NCBI RefSeq assembly: GCF_900177295.1
Contig: NZ_FWZX01000013.1
Coordinates: 1 to 64,000 of the forward strand
Direction of reading: 5' to 3'
DNA: 64,000 nt
DNA from: Tistlia consotensis USBA 355
Lineage (GTDB): Bacteria; Pseudomonadota; Alphaproteobacteria; Kiloniellales; DSM-21159
The translations under genes were made by a program, and so were the position numbers. Shown here piece after piece: positions 1 to 7,772 of the stretch. The notes beneath the pieces were generated by a model, which saw only the letters and a program-made list of their open reading frames with translations, made no database searches and was not told the origin of the DNA. The first letter of the stretch is position 1. The number at the start of each line of letters is the position of its first letter.

Positions 1-242
1 CGCTGCTCGACCACCGCCGCCTGGATCGCCACCGGCGTCTCGTTCGGCGAATGCAGCGGCCGGCGCGAGCGGTCCTCCAGGCCCGCCAGGCCCGCCGCGC
101 GATAGCGCGCCAGCCAGCGATAGCCGACCGTCGGGCTGATCCCGAAGCGCCGGCACAGAGCGCGCTTGTTCGCCCCCTCCCGGCTCGCCAAAAGCACGAA
201 CTCCCGACGCTGCGACACGATCGACACCTCCTGCCAGGGCAT
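1..242 (-). CDS. IS481-family transposase, N-terminal part (cut by window edge)
   Basis: The minus strand from an ATG at 242 reads MPWQEVSIVSQRREFVLLAS, then a helix-turn-helix stretch (LCRRFGISPTVGYRWLARY) and a GLEDRSRRP segment. This order is the N-terminal DNA-binding part of IS481-type transposases. The DDE catalytic core lies beyond base 1, so it cannot be said whether the gene is intact. No competing frame gives a recognisable product. The role would be cut-and-paste or copy transposition of the element ending near base 336. Confidence 0.85.
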   Translation of the reverse strand, partial: MPWQEVSIVSQRREFVLLASREGANKRALCRRFGISPTVGYRWLARYRAAGLAGLEDRSRRPLHSPNETPVAIQAAVVEQ

Positions 243-336
243 CGAAAGCCTCCCTCATGAGACCCTCAATGCCGATCAGAATGCGTCCACCATGTCCCCG
301 AACACCCGTCCACCATCTCTCCGGTCTATACAGACA
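1..336 (-). mobile_element. Terminal part of an IS481-type insertion sequence
   Basis: Outside the transposase start lies a non-coding end carrying two copies of a GGTGGACG-containing motif (about 286-320). The probable terminus, read on the minus strand, begins TGTCTGTATAGACC at 336. The 5'-TGT end is usual for this family. The terminus was set where similarity begins to a dispersed repeat (333-359) that is also found near 57.4 kb. The other end is outside the window, so terminal repeats and target duplication cannot be verified. Confidence 0.6.
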
Positions 337-359
337 GGCTCAGGATGAAGCGAACGGGG
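333..359 (+). repeat. Half copy of a dispersed repeat abutting the IS end
   Basis: The stretch beginning GACAGGCTCAGGATGAAG matches the arm at 57389-57416 with only a few mismatches. It directly abuts the IS terminus, as if the IS had inserted into a complete copy of this repeat. Confidence 0.5.
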
Positions 360-376
360 GCGGCGCTGCCGCCCCC
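355..376 (-). terminator. GC-rich hairpin after the quinone oxidoreductase gene
   Basis: The inverted repeat GGGGGCGGC / GCCGCCCCC with a 3-nt loop lies immediately after the stop codon of the minus-strand oxidoreductase. There is no clear T run, so it may only be a 3'-end stabilising hairpin. Confidence 0.45.
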
Positions 377-377
377 C

Positions 378-1373
378 TTACACCGTCAGCACGATCTTGC
401 CGATGTGGGCGCTCGACTCCATGAGCGCGTGCGCCTGGGCGGCCTCGGCCAGCGGGAAGGTGCGGTTGACGATCGGCTTGACCTGGCCGGCCTCGATCAG
501 CGGCCAGACCCGGGCCTGCAGGTTGGCCGCGATCGCCGCCTTGAAGGGCACGTCGCGGGCCCGCAGGGTCGAGCCGGTAATGGTCAGGCGCTTGACCATG
601 ACCTGGGAGAAGTTGAGCTCGACCTTAGGGCCGCCCAGGAAGGCGATGAAGACCAGCCGGCCGTCGGGCGAGAGCAGCGAGACATCGCGCGGGATGTAGT
701 CGCCGCCGACCATGTCGAGGATCAGGTCGCAGCCGCCGGCCGCCTCCTTCACCACCGAGACGAAGTCGTCCTCGCGGTAGTTGATCGCGCGCTCGGCGCC
801 GAGCTCCTCGCAGGCCCGGCACTTCTCGTCGCTGCCGGCGGTGGTGAAGACGCGCGCGCCGAAGCGGCTGGCCAGCTGGATCGCGACCGTGCCGATGCCG
901 CTGGAGCCGCCGTGCACGAGGAAACGCTCGCCGGCCTTGAGGCCGCCGCGGTCGAAGACGTTGCTCCAGACCGTGAAGAAGGTCTCGGGCAGGGCCGCGG
1001 CCTCGACCATCGACAGGCCCTGCGGCACCGGCAGGCACTGGGCGGCCGGCGCCACGGCGTATTCGGCATAGCCGCCGCCGGTGACCAGGGCGCAGACCCG
1101 GTCACCGGCCCGCCAGGTCTCGACCCCCTCGCCCAGCGCCACGACCTCGCCGGCCAGCTCCAGGCCCGGGATGTCCGAGGCGCCCGGCGGCGGCGGGTAG
1201 CCGCCCTTGCGCTGCAGCACGTCGGGCCGGTTGACCCCGGCGGCGGCGACCCGGATCAGCACCTCGCCGCGGCCCGGCTGCGGCACCGGGCGGGAGGCCG
1301 GCTTCAGGGCCTCCGGGCCGCCCGGCTTGGCGATCTCGATGGCGGTCATGGTCTGGGGTATTGCCTGGGCCAA
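378..1373 (-). CDS. NAD(P)H-quinone oxidoreductase, zinc-free MDR family
   Basis: This predicts a cytosolic medium-chain dehydrogenase/reductase of about 331 aa that reduces quinones with NAD(P)H (QOR/PIG3 type). The N-terminal half is the GroES-like fold with GVNRPDVLQRKG. The nucleotide-binding motif HGGSSGIG is near residue 155, followed by INYREDDF and LDMVGG, typical of the quinone oxidoreductase branch. Zinc-site residues of alcohol dehydrogenases are absent. The start is set at a TTG (1371-1373) with AAAGGAG 6 nt upstream. The in-frame ATG at 1349 lacks an equally good site. The gene is monocistronic and divergent from the DUF1192 gene. Confidence 0.88.
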   Translation of the reverse strand: MAQAIPQTMTAIEIAKPGGPEALKPASRPVPQPGRGEVLIRVAAAGVNRPDVLQRKGGYPPPPGASDIPGLELAGEVVALGEGVETWRAGDRVCALVTGGGYAEYAVAPAAQCLPVPQGLSMVEAAALPETFFTVWSNVFDRGGLKAGERFLVHGGSSGIGTVAIQLASRFGARVFTTAGSDEKCRACEELGAERAINYREDDFVSVVKEAAGGCDLILDMVGGDYIPRDVSLLSPDGRLVFIAFLGGPKVELNFSQVMVKRLTITGSTLRARDVPFKAAIAANLQARVWPLIEAGQVKPIVNRTFPLAEAAQAHALMESSAHIGKIVLTV

Positions 1374-1444
1374 GGCTCGCTCCTTTCGTTCCGTTCTCCG
1401 CTGTCTAATATGGAGCGGCTGCAAGCGCGAGGGAGGAAAGACCG

Positions 1445-1627
1445 ATGGACCCGCTGGACCTCGAGCCGCGCAAGGCGATCGAGAAGCCCAAGGACCTCGA
1501 CCTGATGGGCGTCGAGGAGCTGAAGGACTACCTGGCCGAGCTGGAGGCCGAGGCCGAGCGCGTGCGCGCCAAGATCGCCGGCAAGACCGACTACAAGTCG
1601 GCCGCCGCGGCGCTGTTCAAGCGCTGA
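1445..1627 (+). CDS. DUF1192 domain-containing small protein
   Basis: A 60-aa acidic protein that starts MDPLDLEPRKAIEKPKDLDL and continues with a helix rich in Glu, Ala and Arg (VEELKDYLAELEAEAERVR), then SAAAALF near the end. This matches the DUF1192 family of short coiled-coil-like proteins, widespread in alphaproteobacteria and of unknown function. GAGGGAGGAAAGACC precedes the ATG as a good ribosome site. It is divergent from the quinone oxidoreductase, and families of this type often sit beside that gene in relatives (from memory). Confidence 0.85.
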   Translation: MDPLDLEPRKAIEKPKDLDLMGVEELKDYLAELEAEAERVRAKIAGKTDYKSAAAALFKR

Positions 1628-1663
1628 GGGGAGCCCGCACCCTCGGCGCCGGCCGCGGAGGCC

Positions 1664-1867
1664 CTAGGCGGCCCGCCGTCTCATGTAGGCCAGCCAGCCG
1701 AGGGGGCCGCCGAGCAGCACGACGACCAGCCAGCCCGGCCGCGGGCCGAAGGGGCAGCGGCTGCCGGGCGGCGGCCGCCAGGGGCCGCTGCGGCGCGCGG
1801 TCGCGACGTGCAGCAGCGGCAGCAGCCAGCCGCCGATCAGCAGGGTCCAGGCGATCCAGACAGGCAT
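1664..1867 (-). CDS. Small hypothetical membrane protein
   Basis: The reading frame encodes about 67 aa with two probable membrane segments: MPVWIAWTLLIGGWLLPLLH at the start, and a second hydrophobic stretch (WLVVVLLGGPLGWLAYM) before a basic tail MRRRAA. The topology would be a hairpin in the inner membrane. The start is the ATG at 1867; an upstream TTG at 1879 is possible. No family is recognised. The hydrophobic pattern with a positive C-terminus is better than expected of a random shadow frame, but the gene is short and overlaps nothing conserved. Confidence 0.45.
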   Translation of the reverse strand: MPVWIAWTLLIGGWLLPLLHVATARRSGPWRPPPGSRCPFGPRPGWLVVVLLGGPLGWLAYMRRRAA

Positions 1868-1962
1868 TCGATGTCGCAACCTCGGGCTGGCGGCGGCGCG
1901 CCGCAGACGCCAGATTGAGGCAGACCCTCCCCAACCCTTCTCACTCGACGGGAATCCTGACC

Positions 1963-2751
1963 ATGACCGACCTCTCCGGCAAGACCGCGCTCGTCACCGG
2001 CTCGACCAGCGGCATCGGCGAAGCCATCGCCTGGGCTTTCGCCGCCCAGGGCGCCAACGTGGTGCTCAACGGCTTCGGCGATGCGGCGGCGATCGCCAGG
2101 CTGAAGACCGCGATGGCCGAGAAGCACGGCGTCACGGTCGTCTACGACGGCGCCGACATGAGCAAGCCCGGCGAGATCGAGGCGATGATGAAGAAGGCCG
2201 AGGCCGAGTTCGGCGCGGTCGACATCCTGGTCAACAACGCCGGCATCCAGCACACCGCCGACATCGAGGACTTCCCGCCGGAGAGGTGGGACGCGATCAT
2301 CGCGATCAACCTGTCGAGCGCCTTCCACACGACGCACCACGCGCTGCCGGCGATGAAGCGGCGCGGCTGGGGCCGCATCGTCAACATCGCCTCGGCGCAC
2401 GGCCTGGTCGCCTCGGCCCAGAAGGTCGCCTACGTCGCGGCCAAGCACGGCATCGTCGGCATGACCAAGGTGACGGCGCTGGAGACCGCGCGCGACGGCA
2501 TCACCTGCAACGCGATCTGCCCGGGCTGGGTGCTGACCCCTCTGGTCCAGAAGCAGATCGACGCCCTGGCCGAGCGCGAGGGCCTGAGCGGCGACGAGGC
2601 GCGGGTCAAGCTGATCGGCGAGAAGATGCCGACCGCCGAGGCGGTGACCCCCGAGCAGATCGGCGGCTTCGCCGTCTTCCTCTGCTCGCCGGCCGCCGAC
2701 CGGATCACCGGCTCGGCACTGTCGATCGACGGCGGCTGGACCGCCCAGTGA
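1963..2751 (+). CDS. bdhA: 3-hydroxybutyrate dehydrogenase (SDR family)
   Basis: A 262-aa classical short-chain dehydrogenase interconverting (R)-3-hydroxybutyrate and acetoacetate with NAD+. The cofactor motif TGSTSGIG spans residues 12-19, NNAG 91-94, and the catalytic triad is S144, Y157 and K161. Features specific to 3-hydroxybutyrate dehydrogenases are the HGLVAS.KVAYVAAKHG region and the C-terminal loop TPLVQKQI. Length is normal. The start ATG was chosen because the sequence then begins MTDLSGKTALVTG. It works in PHB or ketone-body breakdown; acetoacetyl-CoA synthetase at 55.3 kb would be the next enzyme. Confidence 0.92.
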   Translation: MTDLSGKTALVTGSTSGIGEAIAWAFAAQGANVVLNGFGDAAAIARLKTAMAEKHGVTVVYDGADMSKPGEIEAMMKKAEAEFGAVDILVNNAGIQHTADIEDFPPERWDAIIAINLSSAFHTTHHALPAMKRRGWGRIVNIASAHGLVASAQKVAYVAAKHGIVGMTKVTALETARDGITCNAICPGWVLTPLVQKQIDALAEREGLSGDEARVKLIGEKMPTAEAVTPEQIGGFAVFLCSPAADRITGSALSIDGGWTAQ

Positions 2752-3449
2752 GCGAAGGCGCGACCCACGGCGGCCTGGCGAGCGAGACGGGCGAAATCCC
2801 TCGGAGCCTGCAGCCCGACGGCCTGTGGTGCGAGCGGCGGCGCCAGGTGCCGCCGCCCTCGCCGCGCGCCCTCTTCCTCGACCGCGATGGCGTCGTGGTC
2901 GAGGAGGTCGGCTTCCTGCACCGGCCGCAGGAGGTGCGTCTGGCGGCGGGCGCGGCGGCGCTGTGCCGGGCCGCGCGCGCCGCCGGCTGGACCGTCGTGC
3001 TGGTGACCAACCAGTCGGGCATCGGCCGCGGCCGCTACGGCTGGCCGGAGTTCGCCGCGACCCAGGCCGAGATCGAGCGGCAGCTGGCGGCGGCCGGCGC
3101 GCCGGAGCCCTTCGACCTGGTGCTCGCTTGCCCCCACCATCCCGAAGGCATCGAGCCCTACCGTCACGCCGACGCGCCGGGCCGCAAGCCGAACCCCGGC
3201 ATGCTGGCCCGGGCGATCGAGCTCCTGGCGCTCGAGCCGGCGGCGAGCTGGATCGTCGGCGACCGCGCGGTCGACCTCGAGGCCGGCCGGCGCGCCGGCC
3301 TGGCCGGCGGCCTGCACCTCTCGACCGGCCACGGCCGCGACGCCGGCGAGCGCGAGCAGGCCCTGGCCTCGGCCACGCCCGCCTACCGGGTACTCGCCGC
3401 CGACGACCTCCCGGCCGCGTTGACCCTCCTGCCGCTGTCCGGCGGCTAG
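2748..3449 (+). CDS. HAD-IIIA phosphatase, GmhB-like
   Basis: A 233-aa protein starting at a GTG that overlaps the stop of the dehydrogenase (GTGA), so the two are translationally coupled. HAD motifs are complete: DRDG with nucleophile D45 and acid D47, TNQSG at 87-91, K147 in GRKPNPGM, and GDRAVD at 171-176. The closest family is D-glycero-D-manno-heptose 1,7-bisphosphate 7-phosphatase. However, the zinc loop keeps CPHHPEG while the usual second Cys pair before RKP is replaced by ADAPG. The first 40 residues are an extra low-complexity segment. Substrate is therefore uncertain. Confidence 0.82.
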   Translation: MSEGATHGGLASETGEIPRSLQPDGLWCERRRQVPPPSPRALFLDRDGVVVEEVGFLHRPQEVRLAAGAAALCRAARAAGWTVVLVTNQSGIGRGRYGWPEFAATQAEIERQLAAAGAPEPFDLVLACPHHPEGIEPYRHADAPGRKPNPGMLARAIELLALEPAASWIVGDRAVDLEAGRRAGLAGGLHLSTGHGRDAGEREQALASATPAYRVLAADDLPAALTLLPLSGG

Positions 3450-3477
3450 CTCTCCGGACCCGCAAGGACCGCGAGGC

Positions 3478-3499
3478 CAGCGAGCCGGCCGGCTCGCTG
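3478..3499. repeat. 22-bp perfect palindrome upstream of the ABC operon
   Basis: CAGCGAGCCGG followed by its exact reverse complement with no spacer. It lies 29 bp after the phosphatase stop and about 135 bp before the binding-protein start. It could act as a protein-binding site or a 3'-end hairpin. Confidence 0.5.
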
Positions 3500-3634
3500 C
3501 GCCGCAACGGGCTTGCGCAGAGGCCGGGGTCCCGTGAAGAATAGCGTCAAGGCGTCGCACCGTGGATGGGAGCCGCGACCGGCGCAGAAGAAAACCAGAG
3601 ACCAGGTCCAATTCAGGCAGCAGGGAGATATCAC

Positions 3635-4726
3635 ATGCGTCGCCACCATCCCGGACGCTTGCTCATGGAAGCCCTTTCGCGCCGCCGGTTCATGACCGGC
3701 GCGGCCGCGGTGGGCGTCAGCTTCGCCGCGCTTCCGAAGGGCGTGCTCGCCGCCGAGGAGCCGAAGCTCAACTTCTACAACTGGGACACCTACATCGGCG
3801 AGACGACGCTCGCCGACTTCAAGGAGGCGACCGGCATCGAGGTCTCGATGAGCCTCTTCGCCGACAACGCCGAGCTCTTCGCCCGCTTCAAGGAGGGCAA
3901 TCCGGGCTTCGACGTGATCGTGCCGACCAACGACTACGCCGAGCGCATGATCAAAGCCGGCATCCTGGAGGAGCTCGACCACTCCAAGATCCCGAACATG
4001 AAGAACCTGGCGCCGGCCTTCCAGGACGCCGCCTTCGATCCGGGCCGCAAGCACACGATGCCCTACATGTGGGGCACCATGGGCCTCGGCTACCGCAAGT
4101 CGAAGGTCGACGGCGTGCCGGGCAGCTGGAAGGCCGTGCTCGAGAGCGACAAGTACAAGGGCCGCATCGCGCTGCTCAGCGAAGGCCGCACGATGCTCGG
4201 CATGGCGGCCAAGTACCTGGGCTACTCGCTGAACACCGGCAAGGCCGAGGAGATCAAGGCGGCCGAGGAGCTGCTGATCAAGCAGAAGCCGAACATCAAG
4301 GTCTTCGCCCAGGACAACGGCCAGGACCTGCTGCTGTCGGGCGAGGTCGACATCACCGTCGAGTGGAACGGCGACATCCTGCAGGTGATGGCCGAGGACG
4401 ACGACCTCAGCTACGTCGTGCCCCAGGAAGGCTCGCTGCTCTGGCAGGACACGCTGTGCATCCCGAAGGGCGCGCCGCATCCCGACAACGCCCACAAGTT
4501 CATCAACTACATCCTCGACGCCAAGGCCGGCGCGGCGATCGCCGACTTCATCCAGTACGCCACGCCGAACGCGGCGGCGCGCAAGCTGCTGGGGCCGGAC
4601 TACAACAACAACCCGGCGATCTTCCCGACCGACGAGACGATCGCGCGCTGCGAGCCGCAGACCTATCAGGGCGAAGCGGTCCAGCGGCTCTACGAGGAGG
4701 CCTGGACCCGCGTGCAGGCGGCCTGA
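3635..4726 (+). CDS. potD: Polyamine-type ABC transporter substrate-binding protein, Tat-exported
   Basis: A 363-aa periplasmic binding protein of the spermidine/putrescine (PotD/PotF) family. The N-terminus carries a twin-arginine signal, SRRRFM at 15-20, a hydrophobic stretch, then AA cleavage near 40. The mature part begins KLNFYNWDTYIGE, the family hallmark, with DVIVPTNDYAERMI and VEWNGD further on. The ATG at 3635 has AGGGAG 8 nt upstream; the ATG at 3668 is an alternative. It heads an operon with two permeases and an ATPase. The ligand is inferred as a polyamine or related cation; other small cationic ligands occur in this family. Confidence 0.9.
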   Translation: MRRHHPGRLLMEALSRRRFMTGAAAVGVSFAALPKGVLAAEEPKLNFYNWDTYIGETTLADFKEATGIEVSMSLFADNAELFARFKEGNPGFDVIVPTNDYAERMIKAGILEELDHSKIPNMKNLAPAFQDAAFDPGRKHTMPYMWGTMGLGYRKSKVDGVPGSWKAVLESDKYKGRIALLSEGRTMLGMAAKYLGYSLNTGKAEEIKAAEELLIKQKPNIKVFAQDNGQDLLLSGEVDITVEWNGDILQVMAEDDDLSYVVPQEGSLLWQDTLCIPKGAPHPDNAHKFINYILDAKAGAAIADFIQYATPNAAARKLLGPDYNNNPAIFPTDETIARCEPQTYQGEAVQRLYEEAWTRVQAA

Positions 4727-4739
4727 CGGCCGGGCGCCG

Positions 4740-4794
4740 GCCGGCGGCCTGAGGGGCGGAGCGGCGGCCGGTCCGCCCCCGCCCGGCCGCCGGC
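4740..4794 (+). promoter_or_regulatory. Nested intercistronic hairpin after the binding-protein gene
   Basis: The outer arms GCCGGCGGCC (4740-4749) and GGCCGCCGGC (4785-4794) enclose inner arms GGGCGGA (4754-4760) and TCCGCCC (4772-4778). Such a structure between a binding protein and its permeases usually protects the upstream mRNA and lowers permease expression (inference). Confidence 0.5.
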
Positions 4795-4827
4795 CTCCAC
4801 CCACCTCCAGCGGCGGTCCGGCTCTCG

Positions 4828-5751
4828 ATGGAAAACTGGCGCAAGCATCCCCTGGTCTTCTGGGCCTTCTCGCTGCCGCCCAGCTTCTGGCTCGTCTTCT
4901 TCTTCCTGGTCCCGCTGACCCTGGTCTGGGGCTACTCCTTCTCGGAGAAGCGCGGGATCATCGGCACCGAGCTGACCTTCACGCTCGACAACTACCTGCG
5001 CGCGCTCGAGCCGATCTACCTGGAGATCCTCTGGAAGTCGCTCGGCATGGCGGCGGCGGCGACGGCGATCTGCCTGGTCGTCGGCTATCCCGTCGCCTTC
5101 GCCATCGCCTTCGCCTCCGAGCGCCTGAAGCCCTGGCTGCTGCTGCTCGTCATCCTGCCGTTCTGGATCAACATCCTGATCCGCACCTACGCCCTGATCG
5201 CGGTGTTCCGGACGCGCGGCTACGCGAACTTCGCCTACGAGGACCTGTGGAACGCGGCCAACTGGGTGCTCAACACCGTCGGCCTCGGCCAGCTGCAGCT
5301 CATCGGCGAGCGCTTCGAGCCGATGGCGCTGCTCTACAACAACGCCGCCGTGGTCGCCGGCATCGTCTATGCCTTCTTCCCCTTCATGGTGCTGCCGCTC
5401 TACGCCAACATCGAGAAGCTCGACCGCTCCTTCATGGAGGCCAGCCTCGACCTCGGCGCCGGGCACTGGCGCACCTTCTTCTCGGTGGTCTTCCCGCTGA
5501 CCTGGCACGGCGCGCTCTCGGGCATCGTCATCGTCTTCATCCCGGCGCTCGGCGCCTTCTTCATCCCCGAGCTGCTCGGCGGCACCGACAGCCAGATGAT
5601 CGGCAACGTCATCGAGCGCCAGTTCAAGAGCGCCAACGACTGGCCGTTCGGCGCGGCCCTGTCGTTCCTGCTGATGTACGCCACCTTCTTCGCCCTCGCC
5701 CTGCGCGCCCTGGTCGCCGGGCGCAAGGGCGGCGGCGCGCTGGACGCCTGA
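4828..5751 (+). CDS. potB: Polyamine-type ABC transporter permease, PotB-like
   Basis: A 307-aa inner-membrane permease with about six hydrophobic segments, starting after MENWRKHPLVFWAFSLPPSF. The ATPase-contact (EAA) loop is EASLDLGAGHWRTFFSVVFP in the second half, and ELLGGTDSQMIGNVI is typical of PotB. It pairs with the downstream PotC-like permease to form the channel. It is separated from the next gene by only 4 nt, so the two are probably translated together. Family assignment is clear; the transported compound is inferred from the family. Confidence 0.9.
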   Translation: MENWRKHPLVFWAFSLPPSFWLVFFFLVPLTLVWGYSFSEKRGIIGTELTFTLDNYLRALEPIYLEILWKSLGMAAAATAICLVVGYPVAFAIAFASERLKPWLLLLVILPFWINILIRTYALIAVFRTRGYANFAYEDLWNAANWVLNTVGLGQLQLIGERFEPMALLYNNAAVVAGIVYAFFPFMVLPLYANIEKLDRSFMEASLDLGAGHWRTFFSVVFPLTWHGALSGIVIVFIPALGAFFIPELLGGTDSQMIGNVIERQFKSANDWPFGAALSFLLMYATFFALALRALVAGRKGGGALDA

Positions 5752-5755
5752 CGCC

Positions 5756-6625
5756 ATGGCCGGACGCCTGACCAGCCTGCTCGGTTTCGGTCGCGACGAG
5801 CCGATCGGGCCGCTCGACTACGGCCGGCGCTGGTGGATGCGCCTGATCGTCGGCCTGACCTTCGTCTTCCTCTACGCGCCGATCGTCGTGCTGATCGCCT
5901 ACAGCTTCAACGACTCGCGGCGCAACATCGTCTGGGTGCGCTTCACCACCGACTGGTACGTCAAGGCGATCCACGACCAGAGCCTGCTGGTCGCCTTCGG
6001 CAACTCCCTGACCATCGCGATCATCAACACCCTGCTGAGCACGGTCCTCGGCACCCTGACGGCCCTGCTGCTCTGGCGCTTCCGCTTCCCCCTGCGGCCG
6101 GTCTACGAGGGCGCGATCGCGCTGCCGATCGTGATCCCGGAGATCTGCATGGGCGTCGCCATGATGGCCTTCTTCGCCTGGATCGGCTGGCCCAACGACC
6201 TGCCCTGGCCGATCAGCCTGAGCAACATCGTGATCGCCCACGTCGCCTTCTCCTTCCCCTTCGTCGCGGTGATCATCCGGGCGCGCCTGGCCGGCTTCAA
6301 CCGCGAGCTGGAGGACGCCGCCAAGGACCTGGGCGCCACCGAGTGGCGCACCCTGCTCGACATCATCGTGCCCTACCTGAAGCCGGCCCTGGTCGCCGGC
6401 GCGCTGATCTCCTTCACCCTGTCGCTCGACGACTTCGTCATCACCTTCTTCACCGCCGGGCCGGACACCATCACCCTGCCGGTCAAGATCTTCTCGATGG
6501 TCCGCTTCTCGGTGACGCCGGAGGTCAACGCCGCCTCGACCGTGCTGGTCGTCATCACCGTGGTCACCACCGTCCTCGCCCTGCGCCTGCAGAACGCCGG
6601 CCAGAAGGCCGGCAGCTCGGGCTGA
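5756..6625 (+). CDS. potC: Polyamine-type ABC transporter permease, PotC-like
   Basis: A 289-aa inner-membrane permease. It has the PotC-like start FLYAPIVVLIAYSFNDSR, the LPIVIPEICMGVAMM segment, and an EAA loop ELEDAAKDLGATEWRTLLDI. Near the C-terminus SLDDFVITFFTAGP and TLPVKIFSMVRF are strong family marks. It is the second half of the heterodimeric channel, 4 nt after potB and 48 nt before the ATPase gene. Confidence 0.9.
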   Translation: MAGRLTSLLGFGRDEPIGPLDYGRRWWMRLIVGLTFVFLYAPIVVLIAYSFNDSRRNIVWVRFTTDWYVKAIHDQSLLVAFGNSLTIAIINTLLSTVLGTLTALLLWRFRFPLRPVYEGAIALPIVIPEICMGVAMMAFFAWIGWPNDLPWPISLSNIVIAHVAFSFPFVAVIIRARLAGFNRELEDAAKDLGATEWRTLLDIIVPYLKPALVAGALISFTLSLDDFVITFFTAGPDTITLPVKIFSMVRFSVTPEVNAASTVLVVITVVTTVLALRLQNAGQKAGSSG

Positions 6626-6673
6626 GCCCTCCAGCCTCCGCCGCACCGAACCGCCAGCAGAGAGAGCCGCCCG

Positions 6674-7765
6674 ATGTCCGATGCCATCATCTCGATCCAG
6701 GGAGTGACCAAGCGCTTCGGCGAGGTGACGGCGGTCGAGCGCGTCGACCTCGACATCCGCGCCGGCGAGTTCTTCGCGCTGCTCGGCCCCTCGGGCTGCG
6801 GCAAGACCACCCTGCTGCGCATGCTCGCCGGCTTCGAGCAGCCGAGCGAGGGCAGGATCCTGATCGGCGGCCAGGACATGACCGGGGTCCAGCCGAACCA
6901 CCGCCCGGTCAACATGGTCTTCCAGTCCTACGCCGTGTTCCCGCACATGACGGTGTTCGACAACGTCGCCTACGGCCTCAAGGTCGCGCACACGCCGCGC
7001 GGCGAGATCGCGCCGCGGGTCAAGGAGGCGCTGGCCATGGTCCAGCTTTCCGGCTACGAGGCCCGCAAGCCCGACCAGCTGTCGGGCGGCCAGCGCCAGC
7101 GCGTCGCCCTGGCCCGCGCCCTGGTCAAGCGGCCCAAGGTGCTGCTGCTCGACGAGCCGCTCTCGGCGCTCGACGCCAAGCTGCGCGAGGCCATGCAGAT
7201 CGAGCTGGTGCGCCTGCAGCAGACCGTCGGCATCACCTTCGTGATCGTGACCCACGACCAGGACGAGGCGCTGTCGATGGCCGACCGCATCGCGGTCATG
7301 GAGTCGGGCCACGTCCGCCAGGTCGCCTCGCCGCAGACGCTCTACGAGTTCCCGAGCGGCCGCTTCGTCGCCGACTTCATCGGCAAGATGAACCTCTTCG
7401 AGGGCAAGGTCGTGGCCCGCGAGGCCGCCGGCCTGTCGGTCGAGGTCGAGGGCCTCGGCCGGCTCGAGCTGCCGGCCGACGAGCGCGCGCCGGCGCCCGG
7501 CCGGGCGGTCGGCATCGCGGTCCGCCCCGAGAAGGTCGAGCTGACCCGCTCGGCACCGCCCGAGGGCTCGGTCGCGCGCCGCGGCACGGTCACCCAGGTC
7601 GCCTACTACGGCGACGTCTCCTACGTCTTCCTGGACCTCGAGGACGGCCCGGCGCTCAACGCCAACGTGATCAACGACGAGCGCGCCGCCGAGCCGCACT
7701 TCGTCAAGGGCGAGACGCTCTGGGCCGCCTGGAACCCGCGCGACTTCCTGGTGCTCGGCGAATAG
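6674..7765 (+). CDS. potA: Polyamine-type ABC transporter ATP-binding protein
   Basis: A 363-aa cytoplasmic ATPase energising the PotB/PotC channel. Walker A is GPSGCGKT (38-45), the signature LSGGQRQR is near 137, Walker B is VLLLDEP near 157, and the switch histidine lies in VTHDQDE. The C-terminal third is a TOBE domain (AVGIAVRPEKVEL). Length is normal for PotA. It is the last gene of the operon, its stop lying 8 bp from the stop of the convergent MATE gene. Confidence 0.93.
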   Translation: MSDAIISIQGVTKRFGEVTAVERVDLDIRAGEFFALLGPSGCGKTTLLRMLAGFEQPSEGRILIGGQDMTGVQPNHRPVNMVFQSYAVFPHMTVFDNVAYGLKVAHTPRGEIAPRVKEALAMVQLSGYEARKPDQLSGGQRQRVALARALVKRPKVLLLDEPLSALDAKLREAMQIELVRLQQTVGITFVIVTHDQDEALSMADRIAVMESGHVRQVASPQTLYEFPSGRFVADFIGKMNLFEGKVVAREAAGLSVEVEGLGRLELPADERAPAPGRAVGIAVRPEKVELTRSAPPEGSVARRGTVTQVAYYGDVSYVFLDLEDGPALNANVINDERAAEPHFVKGETLWAAWNPRDFLVLGE

Positions 7766-7772
7766 GGCCGCT

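Noticed and set aside
1374-1424. Extension of the quinone oxidoreductase to an upstream start at 1424
   Set aside because: The added residues are basic and unlike the family. The TTG at 1373 has a far better ribosome site.
4690-5757. A 355-codon minus-strand frame opposite potB
   Set aside because: It has charged low-complexity sequence and is antisense to a clear permease.
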